A stretch of DNA of 64,000 nt from Ctena decussata (lineage: Eukaryota; Mollusca; Bivalvia; Lucinida; Lucinidae). Positions within the stretch are counted from its first letter, which is position 1; each line of letters starts with the position of its first letter. The notes beneath the pieces were generated by a model, which was not told the DNA's origin, did not search any database, and was given only the letters and a program-made list of their open reading frames with translations. This document shows positions 21,465-32,489 of this stretch, one piece after another. The position numbers and the translations under genes are program-made. The DNA lies in the NCBI GenBank assembly GCA_963989385.1, contig OZ022512.1, forward strand, positions 24,697,899 through 24,761,898, written 5' to 3'.

Positions 21465-22339
21465 TTTTGAGAAGGGAGGCAAAGAAAGGGAAAATAGCAG
21501 AATTGCTTCATTTGACTGTATATCTATTCACCTTGATAGTGTTTATTAGAAATTTGCTAGTTGTGGCTGATTTACTACCCTTTAGGTCCAAAATAACATA
21601 CTCCCCCACCCCACTCCTCTTTCGTAAAATGCAACGCCCCCGGGTTCATAAGATTAATACAGGGTAAATGAGTGCTCAGAAGGAGATGTTCATTGTCTGG
21701 CTAGGCTTGTTCATCGCCAATTTAGAGGCACCAGTGGGCGTGTGTATTGGATACAGAGATCCGCATCTGACGCACAGGGTTTGGTGTGAATGCTGTTATT
21801 TTTGTAAAGTTTAACTTGATAACAGAGCACTAGTTGCAGACTTTCGAGTATTCAAAGTCTCAGCTGGTTTTTCAGGAATTAGAATCTTTAAGGTGTGATG
21901 ATGCACTGCCAAGGGAAAACACTGATATAAATTATTTGCCTTCCATCTCCAAAGAGCTACGTTTTTCATCTCTCTCTCTCCTCAATGCGAAAAAGTCTTT
22001 AGAGTAACCTCTTTGGAGAAAGAATTCACTATTGAGGCAAACAAACAGCATTCTGTGAAGATGTCTCTCTTGTTAAATAGCGGTTAAACATGTAAGGACT
22101 TGTATAACATTTGAAGTGTTATATAGAATTTTATTGCACTCTGCAGTGAACCCAACTGCCGCCTTTATCGGCCGGAAACAAACAAACAAACAAAACAAGA
22201 AAAACTATAACATGAAATGTCATGTTATATTGGGCGTTTGATTTTACTTCTCAGTTTATGCAGGTTTATAGAAGTAAATGTCGCAATGATTGTTGAAATG
22301 AAACTTGAATCTCATTGCAGACTGATGAGGCTTCTTCCG

Positions 22340-22870
22340 TGTTGTTTTCGACCCCAACAAATTATCTTACTTCGATATAGCCACGCAAAAAACTTTAGTT
22401 TTTGGATGTATTAATTTTGTTAAAAATGACCACAGTAACATATCTTTGATCAGAAGATTTGTAAGCTAGTGCAGAATATTAGGCTAACACAATTTTTGAC
22501 TTAAGACTTGCATTTTAAGAAAAATAAATAAATAAATAAAACTGAGTAATCTTTTGTTCATTTTCTCTATTTTCTCTATATACTAATATTAAAGAATGAT
22601 GCATGGTCATGTATATCAGAACAATATTGACCGCGTTTAATGTAGACTAAAAGATATGCAAAAAGACCTTAGTGCAGCTAAATTGAACTATATGGACCTA
22701 ACACATTTAATTCAAAATAAAAATGCAAGGAAGGCAATAAAAATCGAAAAGTATCGATGTCCTACGATAGCCCAATTACCTCTCTTATTTCACAATTCTG
22801 AATTTCGAATTCTGAATTCCAAAATTCGTAGTACAAACTGAGTGATAAATTAAGATGAATGAGATTTATG
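22340..22870 (+). repeat. Dispersed repeat related to 44,870-45,270
   Basis: Ordered matches with the later region: CTTCGATATAGCCACGCA against CCTCGATATAGTCACGCA; TTTTTGGATGTA; AAAAATGACC; AAAGATTTGTAAG; CTATATGGACCTAACA against CTATATTGACCTAACA; and ATGTCCTA. The later copy lies just downstream of a mariner-type transposase relic, so both may be 3' ends of the same old transposon. Confidence 0.6.
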
Positions 22871-22899
22871 TTAGTTGAAATGCAAATAACAATTGGTTT

Positions 22900-23033
22900 T
22901 AGGCTCGATTTCACGTCACAGTTATAACTCGTATTGACCAGTCCGTGGTCTATTTTACCGTAAGGCGCAATTTAAAATTTTGGTGTTCCGAATGCTAATC
23001 CATGTACTAAGTTTAACGTGAAATCGGGCCTTA
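22900..23033. mobile_element. Short MITE, ~134 bp
   Basis: Inverted ends GGCTCGATTTCACGT (from 22,902) and ACGTGAAATCGGGCCT (to about 23,031) flanked by TA on both sides, as for Tc1/mariner-type insertion. No coding sequence. Confidence 0.75.
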
Positions 23034-23129
23034 GTATATAAAAATCTGAATTAAATAATTTCACTAGAAAAACAATGAACTATGTGAATATGCTGATCAT
23101 TGTCGCGTGCAAAGGGACCTTCTATATCT

Positions 23130-23660
23130 AGTATAGGTATATAAGATATCATATAAGAATCTTATATACTATATAAGATATCTAGTATAGGTATATAAGA
23201 TGTCTTATTTGACTTTTCCATAAGACGCAACACAATATATGTTACCTGATATAGCATTTAAGATGTCTTGTATCACATATAAGATATCCTGTTTTGTAAA
23301 TCAGATATCGATATCAGATATGCTATCTTATATAGGATGTGAGATATCTTATTTAAATATATAACATATCTGATATATCAGATATCTGATTTATTATATA
23401 AGATATCTTACATGCTATATAAGATATTTAATATATAAGATATCTGATATATTATATAAGATATCTTATATGAAAAATTAAATAAGATGATAACTCATAT
23501 CCTATATAAGATATCTTATTTTCTATATAAGATATATCCTGTATCAGATATCTTATAGAGGATATAAGATTTCTTATATGTTATATATCTTATATGTTAT
23601 ATTAGATATCTTAACTGACATATTAGATATCTAATTTACTATATAAGATATCTACTATGC
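23130..23660. repeat. AGATATCTTATAT palindromic satellite
   Basis: About 530 bases almost entirely of interspersed ATATAAGATATC and its complement, so nearly every segment can pair with its neighbours. The spacing of GATATC is irregular (roughly 15-30 bases). No coding sequence. Confidence 0.85.
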
Positions 23661-23689
23661 ATTATGATTAGTAAAATGGCTTGCCATAG

Positions 23690-24190
23690 ATATCACTATA
23701 CAGATTTGGATATATATCAAAAGGTAAAGTGGATATGATTTTTCGATATCACTAATTCGATTTTTGTGTGATATCACTTATTTGATTAGGCGATATCAGT
23801 AATCTGAGTTTGTGATATCACTAATTCAAACAAAATCGAATTTGTGATATCACAATGTCGATTTTGTGATACCACTATTTCAAGTATGTGATATCACATG
23901 TGGTATCACATTATTTTTTGATTTCACTAACTATTATGTGCTATCACTGACTCACCTGAGTGTCATAAACCATGTGTTATATTATGTTTACTAAATCGAT
24001 TTATTGAAATCACAAAATCGTTTTTGTAATATCGATTTCTTGATATCACTAGTTAGGAACGAATTACTTATCACAAACTCGATAGATATAGTGATATCAT
24101 AAAATCGATTAAGTGATATCACAAAATCGAATGTGACATCACTAAATAGATGTTGTGATATACAAAATCGAATTAGTGATATCACAAAGT
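23690..24190. repeat. GTGATATCAC satellite, left part
   Basis: Repeats of the palindrome GTGATATCAC joined by AAAATCGATT or TTATTCGATT linkers, period about 25-35 bases. The same array resumes at 26,364-26,515 on the other side of the hAT element, so the element split one continuous satellite. Confidence 0.85.
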
Positions 24191-24433
24191 CAAGGTTGGC
24201 AAAATGCCGGCAATTATGAGTATTTTCCATGCCGGCGGTATTTACCGGGAAATACCGGCAAATACTGGAAAATACCGGAAAATACTGGTTGATTGAATTG
24301 ACCAGCCTGGAATTTATACAATAACCTACAATCAAAATCCATAGGGGTATTTCAATTATACTGGTCAACTGACTTAATAAGTTAATATTTATACTGAAGT
24401 TTAACAATTGTATCACATTATTTATTAAATAGT

Positions 24434-24715
24434 TTATCCAGTCAGTGAAATTTTGAACTTTGTTTTAGGGAAAAAAATAGCCTGTTTCGTAGCTGGACAT
24501 TTCTCTCTGTGGGGATGGAGTCGTTGAGCTTTGGCACTAACTACTGTTTTGCAATACATCTGGCACTGGTCTTGTTGTCTTGGTAACAACAGCATAGGAT
24601 CTTTTGGCTTCATGGTGAATAGTAGTTTGGTAATGATGTGTGACGGTTCAGCTTTAGGACTGATTATGACAATTCTGTTCTGTTCTGTTTCAATTCTCGT
24701 AATGACGTTCCCCAA
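24434..24715 (-). pseudogene. BED-type zinc-finger remnant of a hAT transposase
   Basis: A 93-aa open frame whose residues 51-73 read as a CQMYC...SAKAQRLHPHREKC zinc-finger signature. This is close in form to the N-terminal BED finger of hAT transposases, which binds the element's ends. The DDE catalytic region and C-terminal dimerisation domain are absent, so this is a relic. It sits inside the element with hAT-length target duplications, which supports the assignment. Confidence 0.65.
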
Positions 24716-24760
24716 GTGGCTCAGCGGTTATGACAAATTATTATCTGACTGCTATAAATG
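24668..24760 (-). mobile_element. SINE-like retroposon fragment with pentamer tail
   Basis: Reading the minus strand, GCTGAGCCACTTGGGGAACG runs into GAGAATTGAAACAGAACAGAAC. The same unit (GAGCCACTTGGGTAACG ... GAGAATTGAACTGAACTGAAC) is the 100-bp insert at 38,129-38,228, which has target-site duplications. This copy overlaps the start of the BED-finger frame. Full extent here is unclear. Confidence 0.5.
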
Positions 24761-25124
24761 TATTCAAGAGCTGAAGCCATACTGTACATGTAGCTCAAGC
24801 TATACCTGTAACACCTCTATGTGCTTCACCTTGTAATTGTCTAACTTTTGTATAAAACAGATAACCATTCTCATTCTGACATCTTACTGTTTCCATCCTT
24901 GCCCCAAGCAATACTCTTCCCCCTTAAACAAACATTATTTTGAAACTTGTTGTTTTCATCAGTTACTGTCGCCCAAAGATAATTTGTTTCCCGCGCAAAT
25001 AGTCTAGCATGCCCATTTAAGGATAACAGGTAAAACAGGTAGTGAGTAGCCTCGGGCAATTATCCTTAGCTTTTGCAATACTTTCATGCGTATATTTCTT
25101 AATATTTCATCATTCAAACAGTTG

Positions 25125-25780
25125 GTAACGTGTTCGAGTGGGTTAATGGCAGCAGTAGTGAATTGTTTTGACAATAAAGTAGTTTAGTGCGAGTTCGAAA
25201 CTCAGGCAGCGACATTTTTTTCCAAAGACGCTGTTATTTTTATTCTTGTTCTTTTTTTCTTTTTTCTTCTTTTTATTTTGTATTATCATTTTTTCTTTGT
25301 CAGTATTATTTTCTATCGTTACTAACTTGAATAGACATAACGCGGTGGTATAATGACCGGTAAATATTCTATTCCGCGGGTGTCACTGGTTCGATCTCAA
25401 GATTCGATCAGACATGCCGTCACGGCATTAAGAGACATTAAAATTACTTTTTCAACTAAACAGCGTAAGCCTACTGGTATTTCGAAAGCGCCGAAATCTC
25501 AACATCAATTGCTAGAAAATAAGATAACCCAGCAGCCACATCACGTTGAATTAACATTGAACTAACGTTGAATCAACGTTTTGTCGATGTTGAATCAACG
25601 TTGAGTCGACATTGTTTCAACGTCATGTGCCTAATGGGTAGGTATTTAGCACCTATAAAAAAAATAAAAAAATAATAACCTCAAAAGCAATTTTCAAACA
25701 AACACACATGTGTGATTCGAACCTACGACCGTAGACAAACCAAGCTAGATGTTGGTAATCTGGTCCACTGAGCTACTTTA
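25125..25780. mobile_element. Several tRNA-like (SINE-head) segments inside the hAT element
   Basis: Three segments look like tRNA A/B box pairs. 25,132-25,205 (+) has GTTCGAGTGGGTTAATGGC and GAGTTCGAAAC. 25,344-25,395 (+) has GGTGGTATAATGACCGG and GGTTCGATCTC. 25,705-25,775 (-) reads AGTAGCTCAGTGGACC with GGTTCGAATCACAC. None has an intact tRNA cloverleaf that I can support. Between them, 25,545-25,625 is a run of AACGTTGAATCAACGTT units. Probably degenerate SINEs. Confidence 0.45.
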
Positions 25781-26363
25781 AATTGTAATTTCTTCTGTGG
25801 CATTTTAACCATTATAATATGGTCAGGCGTCCTATTTACTACAGGTAAGTACCTGTCACCCCTTTCAATGGTACGTGCTATGTTTACACCAATGTTTGTC
25901 AATAACACATTATCGTTTGGCCACTGTAGACATTGTCTTGCAAATTGGGTGTCACAGGTGATTGGCCAGGTGCACAGGTGAATTTACCTGTAATTTCCTA
26001 CCTGTATTTTTATGCTGTTCAAATCATAAAGTGGAATCAAAATACTGTTCATACTTGTGAATTTTTCAATTTTTTTGTCTTAAATCCACATTTTGGCTGT
26101 TTCAACCTGCTTAATTTGTGAAACATTTTATTCATTATGATGAATTTAATATAAAAATTAACTAAAGCATCATTAAGTCATTTAGTTTGAATATATATTA
26201 TTTTAAGTTAACTTGGTTTTGGTTTTAGCAAGATTTAAAGATGAAAAAGTTCAATCGACCAGTATTTGCCAGTATTTTCCACTTTGGGAGTATTTGCCAG
26301 ACAGGTAAATACCGGTAAATTCCAGTGGTAAATACCGGGGGTGGAATTTACCGCCCAACCTTG

Positions 26364-26515
26364 CACAAAGTAGCTGTGATCTCGTGTCATCACAAAATCA
26401 ATTTTGTGATATCACTTATTCTATTTTGTGGTATCACTAATTGGATTTTGTGATATCACTCAATCGTACATATTTTGTGATATCACTTTTTCGATTTTAT
26501 GGTATCTAGAAACAT
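26364..26515. repeat. GTGATATCAC satellite, right part
   Basis: Continuation of the array that ends at 24,190, with the same TTTTGTGATATCACT units. It begins with the duplicated CACAAAGT target site. Confidence 0.8.
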
Positions 26516-27985
26516 GTCAATGAACATCAGTCTGATTTTTACCGGCTTAAATACATTCACTGCACTACCTAGAACCATTTGGTTGAACATTTGTCTAATA
26601 CCTACCCACTCAGACACATTCATCTCACCACCTGGAAACACATCGATGAAAACCAGTCAGATAACTATACCGCACTTCCTCTAAACATGTCAATTAATAA
26701 TTAATAAATGTCTGATACGTACTTGCTCAGATACACTAACCGACTGCTAGTCGCAATGCCTACAAACATTTCGAAGAACACTTGTCTGATAGCAGCCTGC
26801 TCAAACACAATCACCCCACTACCTAGAAACATACTGATGAACACCGGTCTGATTCCTACTTGGTTAGACATGATCACTTCACTACCAAGAAAAATTTTGA
26901 TGTACACCGGTCTGAATTTTACCTCTTTAGACAACTCACTGCACTACTTAAAAACATGTCAATGACTGGTGTTCATCAACATGTTTCTAGGTAGTACACT
27001 GAGTTTGCCAAAGCAGGTAGGAATCAGTCAGTTAATATATGTCTGATACGTACTTGCTCAGATACACCCACCGCACTTCCTTGAAACATTTTGAAGAACA
27101 CTTGTCCGATACCGACCTGCTCCAACGCAATCACTCCGCTATCTTAAAACATGTCGAAGAAGAATGGTTTGATTCCTACTTGCTTAGACATGATCACTTC
27201 ACTACCAAGAAACATGTCGAACACCAGTTTTATTTTACCTCTTTAGACAATTCACTGCACTACTTAGAAACATGTCGATGACTGGTGTTCATCAACATGT
27301 TACTAGGTAGTGCGCTGAGTTTATCAAAGCAGGTAGGAATCTGTCAATTAATATATGTCTGATAATTACTTGCTCAGATACACTCACCGCATTACCTAGA
27401 AACATTCTGAAGAACACTTATCTGATCCTGACATGCTCAGACACAATCAGCCCACTACCTAGAAACATGTCAATGAACACCGGTCTGATTCCTACCTGCT
27501 TATACGTAATCACCGCATTACCTAGAAACATGTCGATGAACACCAGTCTGATTTTACCCTCTTTAGACAATTCACTGCACTACCTAAAAACATGTCGATG
27601 ACTGGTGTTCATCGACATGTTTCTAGGTAATGCGGTGAATTTGTCTAAGCAGGTAGGAAAAAGACCGATGTTCATCAACATGTTTTAAGGTAGGGTGGTG
27701 AAGTTACTAGACAGGTGTTCATCAGATTGTTTCTAAGTAGTGGAGTCAGTGTGTCTGAGAAGATAGGTTTCAGACAAGTGTTCATCCAAATAGTTCTAGT
27801 TAATGCAGTGAGTGTGTCAAAGCAGTTAAGATAAGGAATCAGACCGGTGTTCATTGACATGTTTCTAGGTAGTGCGGTGAGTGTGTCTGAGCAGACCGGT
27901 ATTCATCGATAAGTTTCTGGGTAATACAGGATGCATCTCTAAGCAGGTAGGAATCAGACCGGTGTTCATAGGTGTTATGCCGGTG
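26505..27985. repeat. 63-bp minisatellite with repeated orientation switches
   Basis: The unit reads CTGATTCCTACCTGCTTAGA, CA.TCACCGCACTACCTAGAA, ACATGTCGATGAACACCGGT. It runs forward at 26,505-26,960, reverse at 26,961-27,030, forward to 27,270, reverse to 27,345, forward to 27,590 and reverse to 27,985. The switch points at about 26,961, 27,280 and 27,600 are ~320 bp apart and nearly identical (CATGTC.ATGACTGGTGTTC), so a forward-plus-reverse block has itself been duplicated. Short ORFs here are repeat by-products. Confidence 0.85.
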
Positions 27986-27989
27986 TTAA

Positions 27990-29283
27990 GTGAGTCTGTC
28001 TCTGAACTCACCAATATACCCCAAAACAACTCTTTCAACATCAGGATGAGTCAAAAGTGTAGCTAGTTTGGCCAGATGAGACCTTTATATAATATTTACC
28101 TTGTACCCCATCCTGTTAATAATGAAGTTTTGAACCAAGTGTGGATGGATTGCAACTTAATAGTTTCATACTGAAAGAGCTTTTACTCTTGTTTCAAACG
28201 GTACAATATAGTAACTATGCCTGTAAATATGAATACAATATTAGGTATACTTTTCTAATAATATATTAAACAAAAGAAAAACTAATGTAACTGTCTGGAT
28301 TATCCTCGAAGGACTTAGCTCAAACCGCCGTATTGGTGACATTTACTTCCGCTTACACTGACAAATCCTTGCGTTTCGTTTTTTTAGGCTGAGAAATCTG
28401 TTTGAATTTCAATAAATTCACGAACTAAACATTAAAGTTAAAGCCAGTGAGAATCATGAGTGTACAGTCTTATGTATCGGATCTTGTATTCAGATTCGTT
28501 CTTTCGTTTTGATACGGTGATCTCTCGATGAAATCTAAATGAATATGGGTCGAAACGTCCTGAGACGAATCGTCCCGGGTTTTTGGCCTGTTTGGGACGG
28601 AACGTTCTGGGACGAAACGTCCCTGGCGCGAAACGTCCCGATACGGTCTCGAATATCTAGGTCACGGCTTAAATTTTGTTATGCGAGCTCAAATTTCAAC
28701 AATTAAATTCATCTTTCATGGACTGAATTATTATTTTTGATCATTAATAATTTAGCGGTATCAAAGTCGATTGAATATTGAGATAACGTTGTTCAAATCT
28801 CGTAACGATGTTCACTGGAGATATTTCATCAGCTAGGTGGTCGACCGAAGTACTCTTCCAATCGGAATACACATACGCTCATACGCTCACATAATCATCG
28901 TTTACTTTCCTTCCACTGTGCATATTAGTCTAGAAATATCTGTTATCGTCTTTTATATAAATTTATGTATTACATGGAGATACTCAGGTCTTAAACTTCT
29001 TATATACGTTGACAAAATAACTAACTACTTTGTACATAATCATTCCGCGATGTAAACCGGCCAGAAGAAATATTGGTTCCAAGTCTACTTACTTTTAAAT
29101 AAAGAGGGGAACCTATCATTAACTGGGTCAATATTGACGTAATAACTCGTAACGTCGATTTCTGAATTCAATGGGACTCATTAACTACTAGTTAGACTAA
29201 CTCTATAATAGAACTTCTAGGCTTAGAAACTATACATGACTTCTGTTTTTCTTAACTTCTACGCCCAGAAAAAAAAACTATGG
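27990..29283. other. Unassigned DNA with a GACGAAACGTCC motif cluster
   Basis: No gene recognised. At 28,548-28,650 the palindromic word GGGACG(A)AACGTCC occurs four to five times in imperfect copies (GTCGAAACGTCC, GGACGGAACGTTC, GGACGAAACGTCC, GCGAAACGTCCC). The rest is AT-rich with no supported feature. Confidence 0.5.
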
Positions 29284-29285
29284 TA

Positions 29286-30175
29286 AAGGACCTGGTATGG
29301 TCAGGGTCGTTTTTGGCCCCCATTCATGCATGGTTTCTATTGCTTATTATTTGTGCGTATGGGAACAAGCAGAAATAATATGTTTCGTGTTTGTTAATTC
29401 TCAGAATAACATGATTTCTGACATGCCTACGTTGTTTCAATAAAATGAAGGAAAATTGCGAGAAAATTTGAGTTTAATACATATTCCTTTAAAGAAATAA
29501 GTCATTTACAATAACTTTTGAAAGCTCTTAACAACAGGCTTTTGATGAAATGCTTATATGTAAGATTGCACTGCTAATTACCTGTGCACTGCACAAGGAC
29601 TCTCCAGGTACCCCATCCACTCAAGTTTGCAAGTCCAGAGATGCTAACCAAAAAATTCCAACAAATCAAAATGAAATGTATACCAAATTATTCTTTGTGT
29701 TCTAACTAAGAAAATGAATACCTACAACATATGTTTATTTTGTCTATGAGCGGATATATGGGCGTTTTTATGTTGAGAACGCTGGGAAACTGTTCCAAAC
29801 GCTGCCAGTTTGGTAACAAAAAGTTAAAAATAAACATTGAGCCCGGTCTCCAGCACATTTAATATTTTCATGGCATGTAAATATATTAAAATTTAATCTG
29901 TATACAAAATATTAAATGTGCTGGGGGCCGGGCTCATATATTTTGAAGGCCACAAAGACTACCAAATTCGTCATTTTCGTCAGAATCCGCTGGGGGTATG
30001 GGTATGTTCAGTACAAATATCACAAATATTTTGGGCAAGAACTTGTTAACTTTGTGTTTGCTGTTACATTCAAGGTTTGAACTTTTATATGAATACATTT
30101 TTATTATGGAAATAAGACTTTTGAAAAATGAGTTTTCTGGGGGGCAAATATGGGCCTTATCATACCAGGTCCTTT
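29286..30175. mobile_element. TIR element, ~890 bp, TA-flanked
   Basis: Inverted ends AAGGACCTGGTATG (29,286) and CATACCAGGTCCTT (to 30,175) are flanked by TA. Homology continues inward (TTTTTGGCCCCC against GGGGGGCAAATA). No transposase frame. It contains a smaller palindrome at 29,838-29,936. Confidence 0.8.
29838..29936. repeat. Nested hairpin, 31-bp arms
   Basis: Left arm 29,838-29,868 (TGAGCCCGGTCTCCAGCACA, then TTTAATATTTT) pairs with 29,906-29,936 with one or two mismatches across a 37-base loop. The ends TGAGCCCGG/CCGGGCTCA look like MITE termini, so this is probably a tiny element nested in the 890-bp one. Confidence 0.8.
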
Positions 30176-32157
30176 TAGTATGCTAACTCTCGTGGTCATC
30201 TCTTCCTAATTCAAACAAATGAAAGATATGCCCAGGAACAGTCAGTCTCCATAGTAGTGGAGTTGCTTATGTCACAAAAATATGCTCCCGTGTCCACTTT
30301 TTGTTAATCAGGGTTTATATACATCAAAATGTTTGTCAATCTAAGTAGAGTGAGAAAATGGTTCCTGCGAATTTTTTCATGACCTTTATAAGGTCAAGGT
30401 CAAGGTCAAATGCACGGCACTATAATTTTTCACCTTTATTTCATTTTTCTCCATTTTAAGACATTAATTCGTTTTTCAAAGGCGTAAATGAATTTTGTTT
30501 TATAAAAATTATCATTTGATGGACGAAATCAGGAAAACGATAAGAAAACTTGATTTTGGAGAGCTTTAGCGAGCATTTTACGGGTATTTGCAGTACTTTT
30601 CCCACATATATACAATGAAAATAGAGCTTTATATAGACTGGGTTGACAAAACATTCAGTTACAGACTTCGTATGGTATTATATAGCAATCCCTTAAATTA
30701 TGAAAAATAGGGCTGGGCCCTAACGAACACAGTTGTTGCCATGGCAACCAATATTTTCGACCAGCAAACCTTATATCGAATCGGATTTCTATATCCGCAA
30801 TGCGCTAGCTGATTCATTTTATGGTCAACCGTTCGAGATGGAGAAATAATATGCAGAAGGCCCATAGGCTGGTAACACTAAACACTTTTTTATTTTTGTA
30901 GGTAAGTGGAAATACCGTAAGCCGAATGGTCACACTAAACACCGTATAAACTGATATCGTAGGTGTGAGATTTCGGAGAAAGTCTAGGGTACATGAAAGC
31001 TTGCTGTACATTTCTGTTTTCTGTTTTAAAGCAATACTAGTGTAGTGTAAGAGATTTACAAGCAGGTAAATATAAGAAACGAGGACTGAGCTTGCACAGA
31101 AATCATCTTGCCAACTAGGAAACAGCTTTTATAACCCATGTCGAGAATACCAAGTAATCAAATACGTATGACTAAGATATCTCGCCATGCTATTATTTCT
31201 ATTTTTCTAACTGAATAAAATAGTTTATACATTATATACCTAATCCTCTATTCTACCAGCCGACTGTTTCAGTTTTAGGGTTTATTTCTTCAATCTGTAA
31301 TAGCTGTATTGTCAATGTTCAGATCCCCGACATGTTGGTATAAAAAGATAACAGATAAAGACCTATTATCCCCTCAGTAATTGTTTCCAAATTATTAGCA
31401 AGGTGCACTAATTTCATTTCTCTACGGAGATATTATATCTATATTTCTGCAATTTAAATTTCCAAAAGAGAACGTTTTGAATATACTAATGTCTACGCTT
31501 AATACATAATGAGTCGTAAACTTACAAGTATCGAAGTCGCGAAATTGAATAGGGAGTATGATGACATGGAGGATTCTAGAATTACGTGTACTGCTCCTAC
31601 ATAATTAACTGCCCTGATATCAGACATATCGGTATGGTGTAAAGTGATATGTTGCAAGGTTTAGAAAAGCCTAGAAAACTTGTGCCAGATCACACAAAAC
31701 ACACGATAAATCCATATGGAAGCTATGATATAGGCTGCTTATCTCTATATAGAAAGACTCAAGAAGCGGACAAAAAGAGAGAAAAAATCTGATTTGGAAT
31801 GCTCATGCTGACAAAAGAGTTAAACATGCATTACGCTCTATGCAGTTCAGGATCACATTCATTATCAAGATAAATGTGTCGAACCCCCACCAGCTGTCCC
31901 AGAAAAATATATTCTAACGCACAGATCGTTGATAAAAAGCTGTGAAAATCATGTAATTTTTTCAAGGTACAATAGAAAGATAACAGTTCGATACATTTCC
32001 TTTTACAGACGGGGTAATATACCATCCCGGCAGAATGGGAAGGGGTGGGAATAGGTAAGGCAGTGGATAACCAACCACCTGTGATCTGGTTCATATCATG
32101 TTCGTGACTGATTAACTTTTTTCTTAAGAAATGAACGTATGTTATAGCGATAATATT

Positions 32158-32396
32158 TTTCGCGACACGACAAAACCAACAAAGTGGCATTGCGCCCAGC
32201 TCGACTCTGAACCTCCTGGGAATCCGCTCAGTTTGATCAGAGACGACTTCGCTGTCGGCATGGAGCTAGCCTAGACCCAGAGCTACCCTTCTAGCGCACA
32301 GAAAAGGCTCTGGTCAGACTGGGCGGATGCCCAAGTTGATCTGAGTCTTTGCTGGGTGCACATGCCACTTTGTTGGTTTTGTCGTGTCGCGGCTCA
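32158..32396. mobile_element. Foldback MITE family A, copy 2
   Basis: Left end CGCGACACGACAAAACCAAC, right end complement ending in GTCGCGGCTCA. The internal GATCAGACTGGGCGGATGCC hairpin is present. Empty (no nested insertion). It lies inside the 4.85-kb TIR element. Confidence 0.85.
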
Positions 32397-32489
32397 CATA
32401 TGCTAAAAGTGAAATCGTTACTTGCGAGTACAGTTGTAGTACTAGTTTGTTGAGCATAAAGATCTATTGTTTAGTATTCATTCATAAGC

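Larger units (their letters stand above)
24191..26363. mobile_element. hAT-type DNA transposon, 2173 bp, degenerate
   Basis: Ends are CAAGGTTGG (24,191) and CCAACCTTG (to 26,363), with further ATACCGGTAAATACC-type subterminal repeats inside each end. An exact 8-bp direct repeat, CACAAAGT, flanks both sides (24,183-24,190 and 26,364-26,371), the duplication length of hAT elements. A BED-finger remnant lies on the minus strand (separate entry). Later SINE-like sequences and an AACGTT-rich stretch have accumulated inside. Non-autonomous now. Confidence 0.88.

Noticed and set aside
21323..21667. 114-aa open frame
   Set aside because: It reads through a spacerless palindrome and has no recognisable domain.
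25344..25395. Functional tRNA inside the hAT element
   Set aside because: Box-like motifs only; stems do not form a cloverleaf, so a SINE remnant is more likely.
26505..27985. CRISPR-like repeat array
   Set aside because: No unique spacers between repeats; units are contiguous, flip orientation, and the DNA is eukaryotic.
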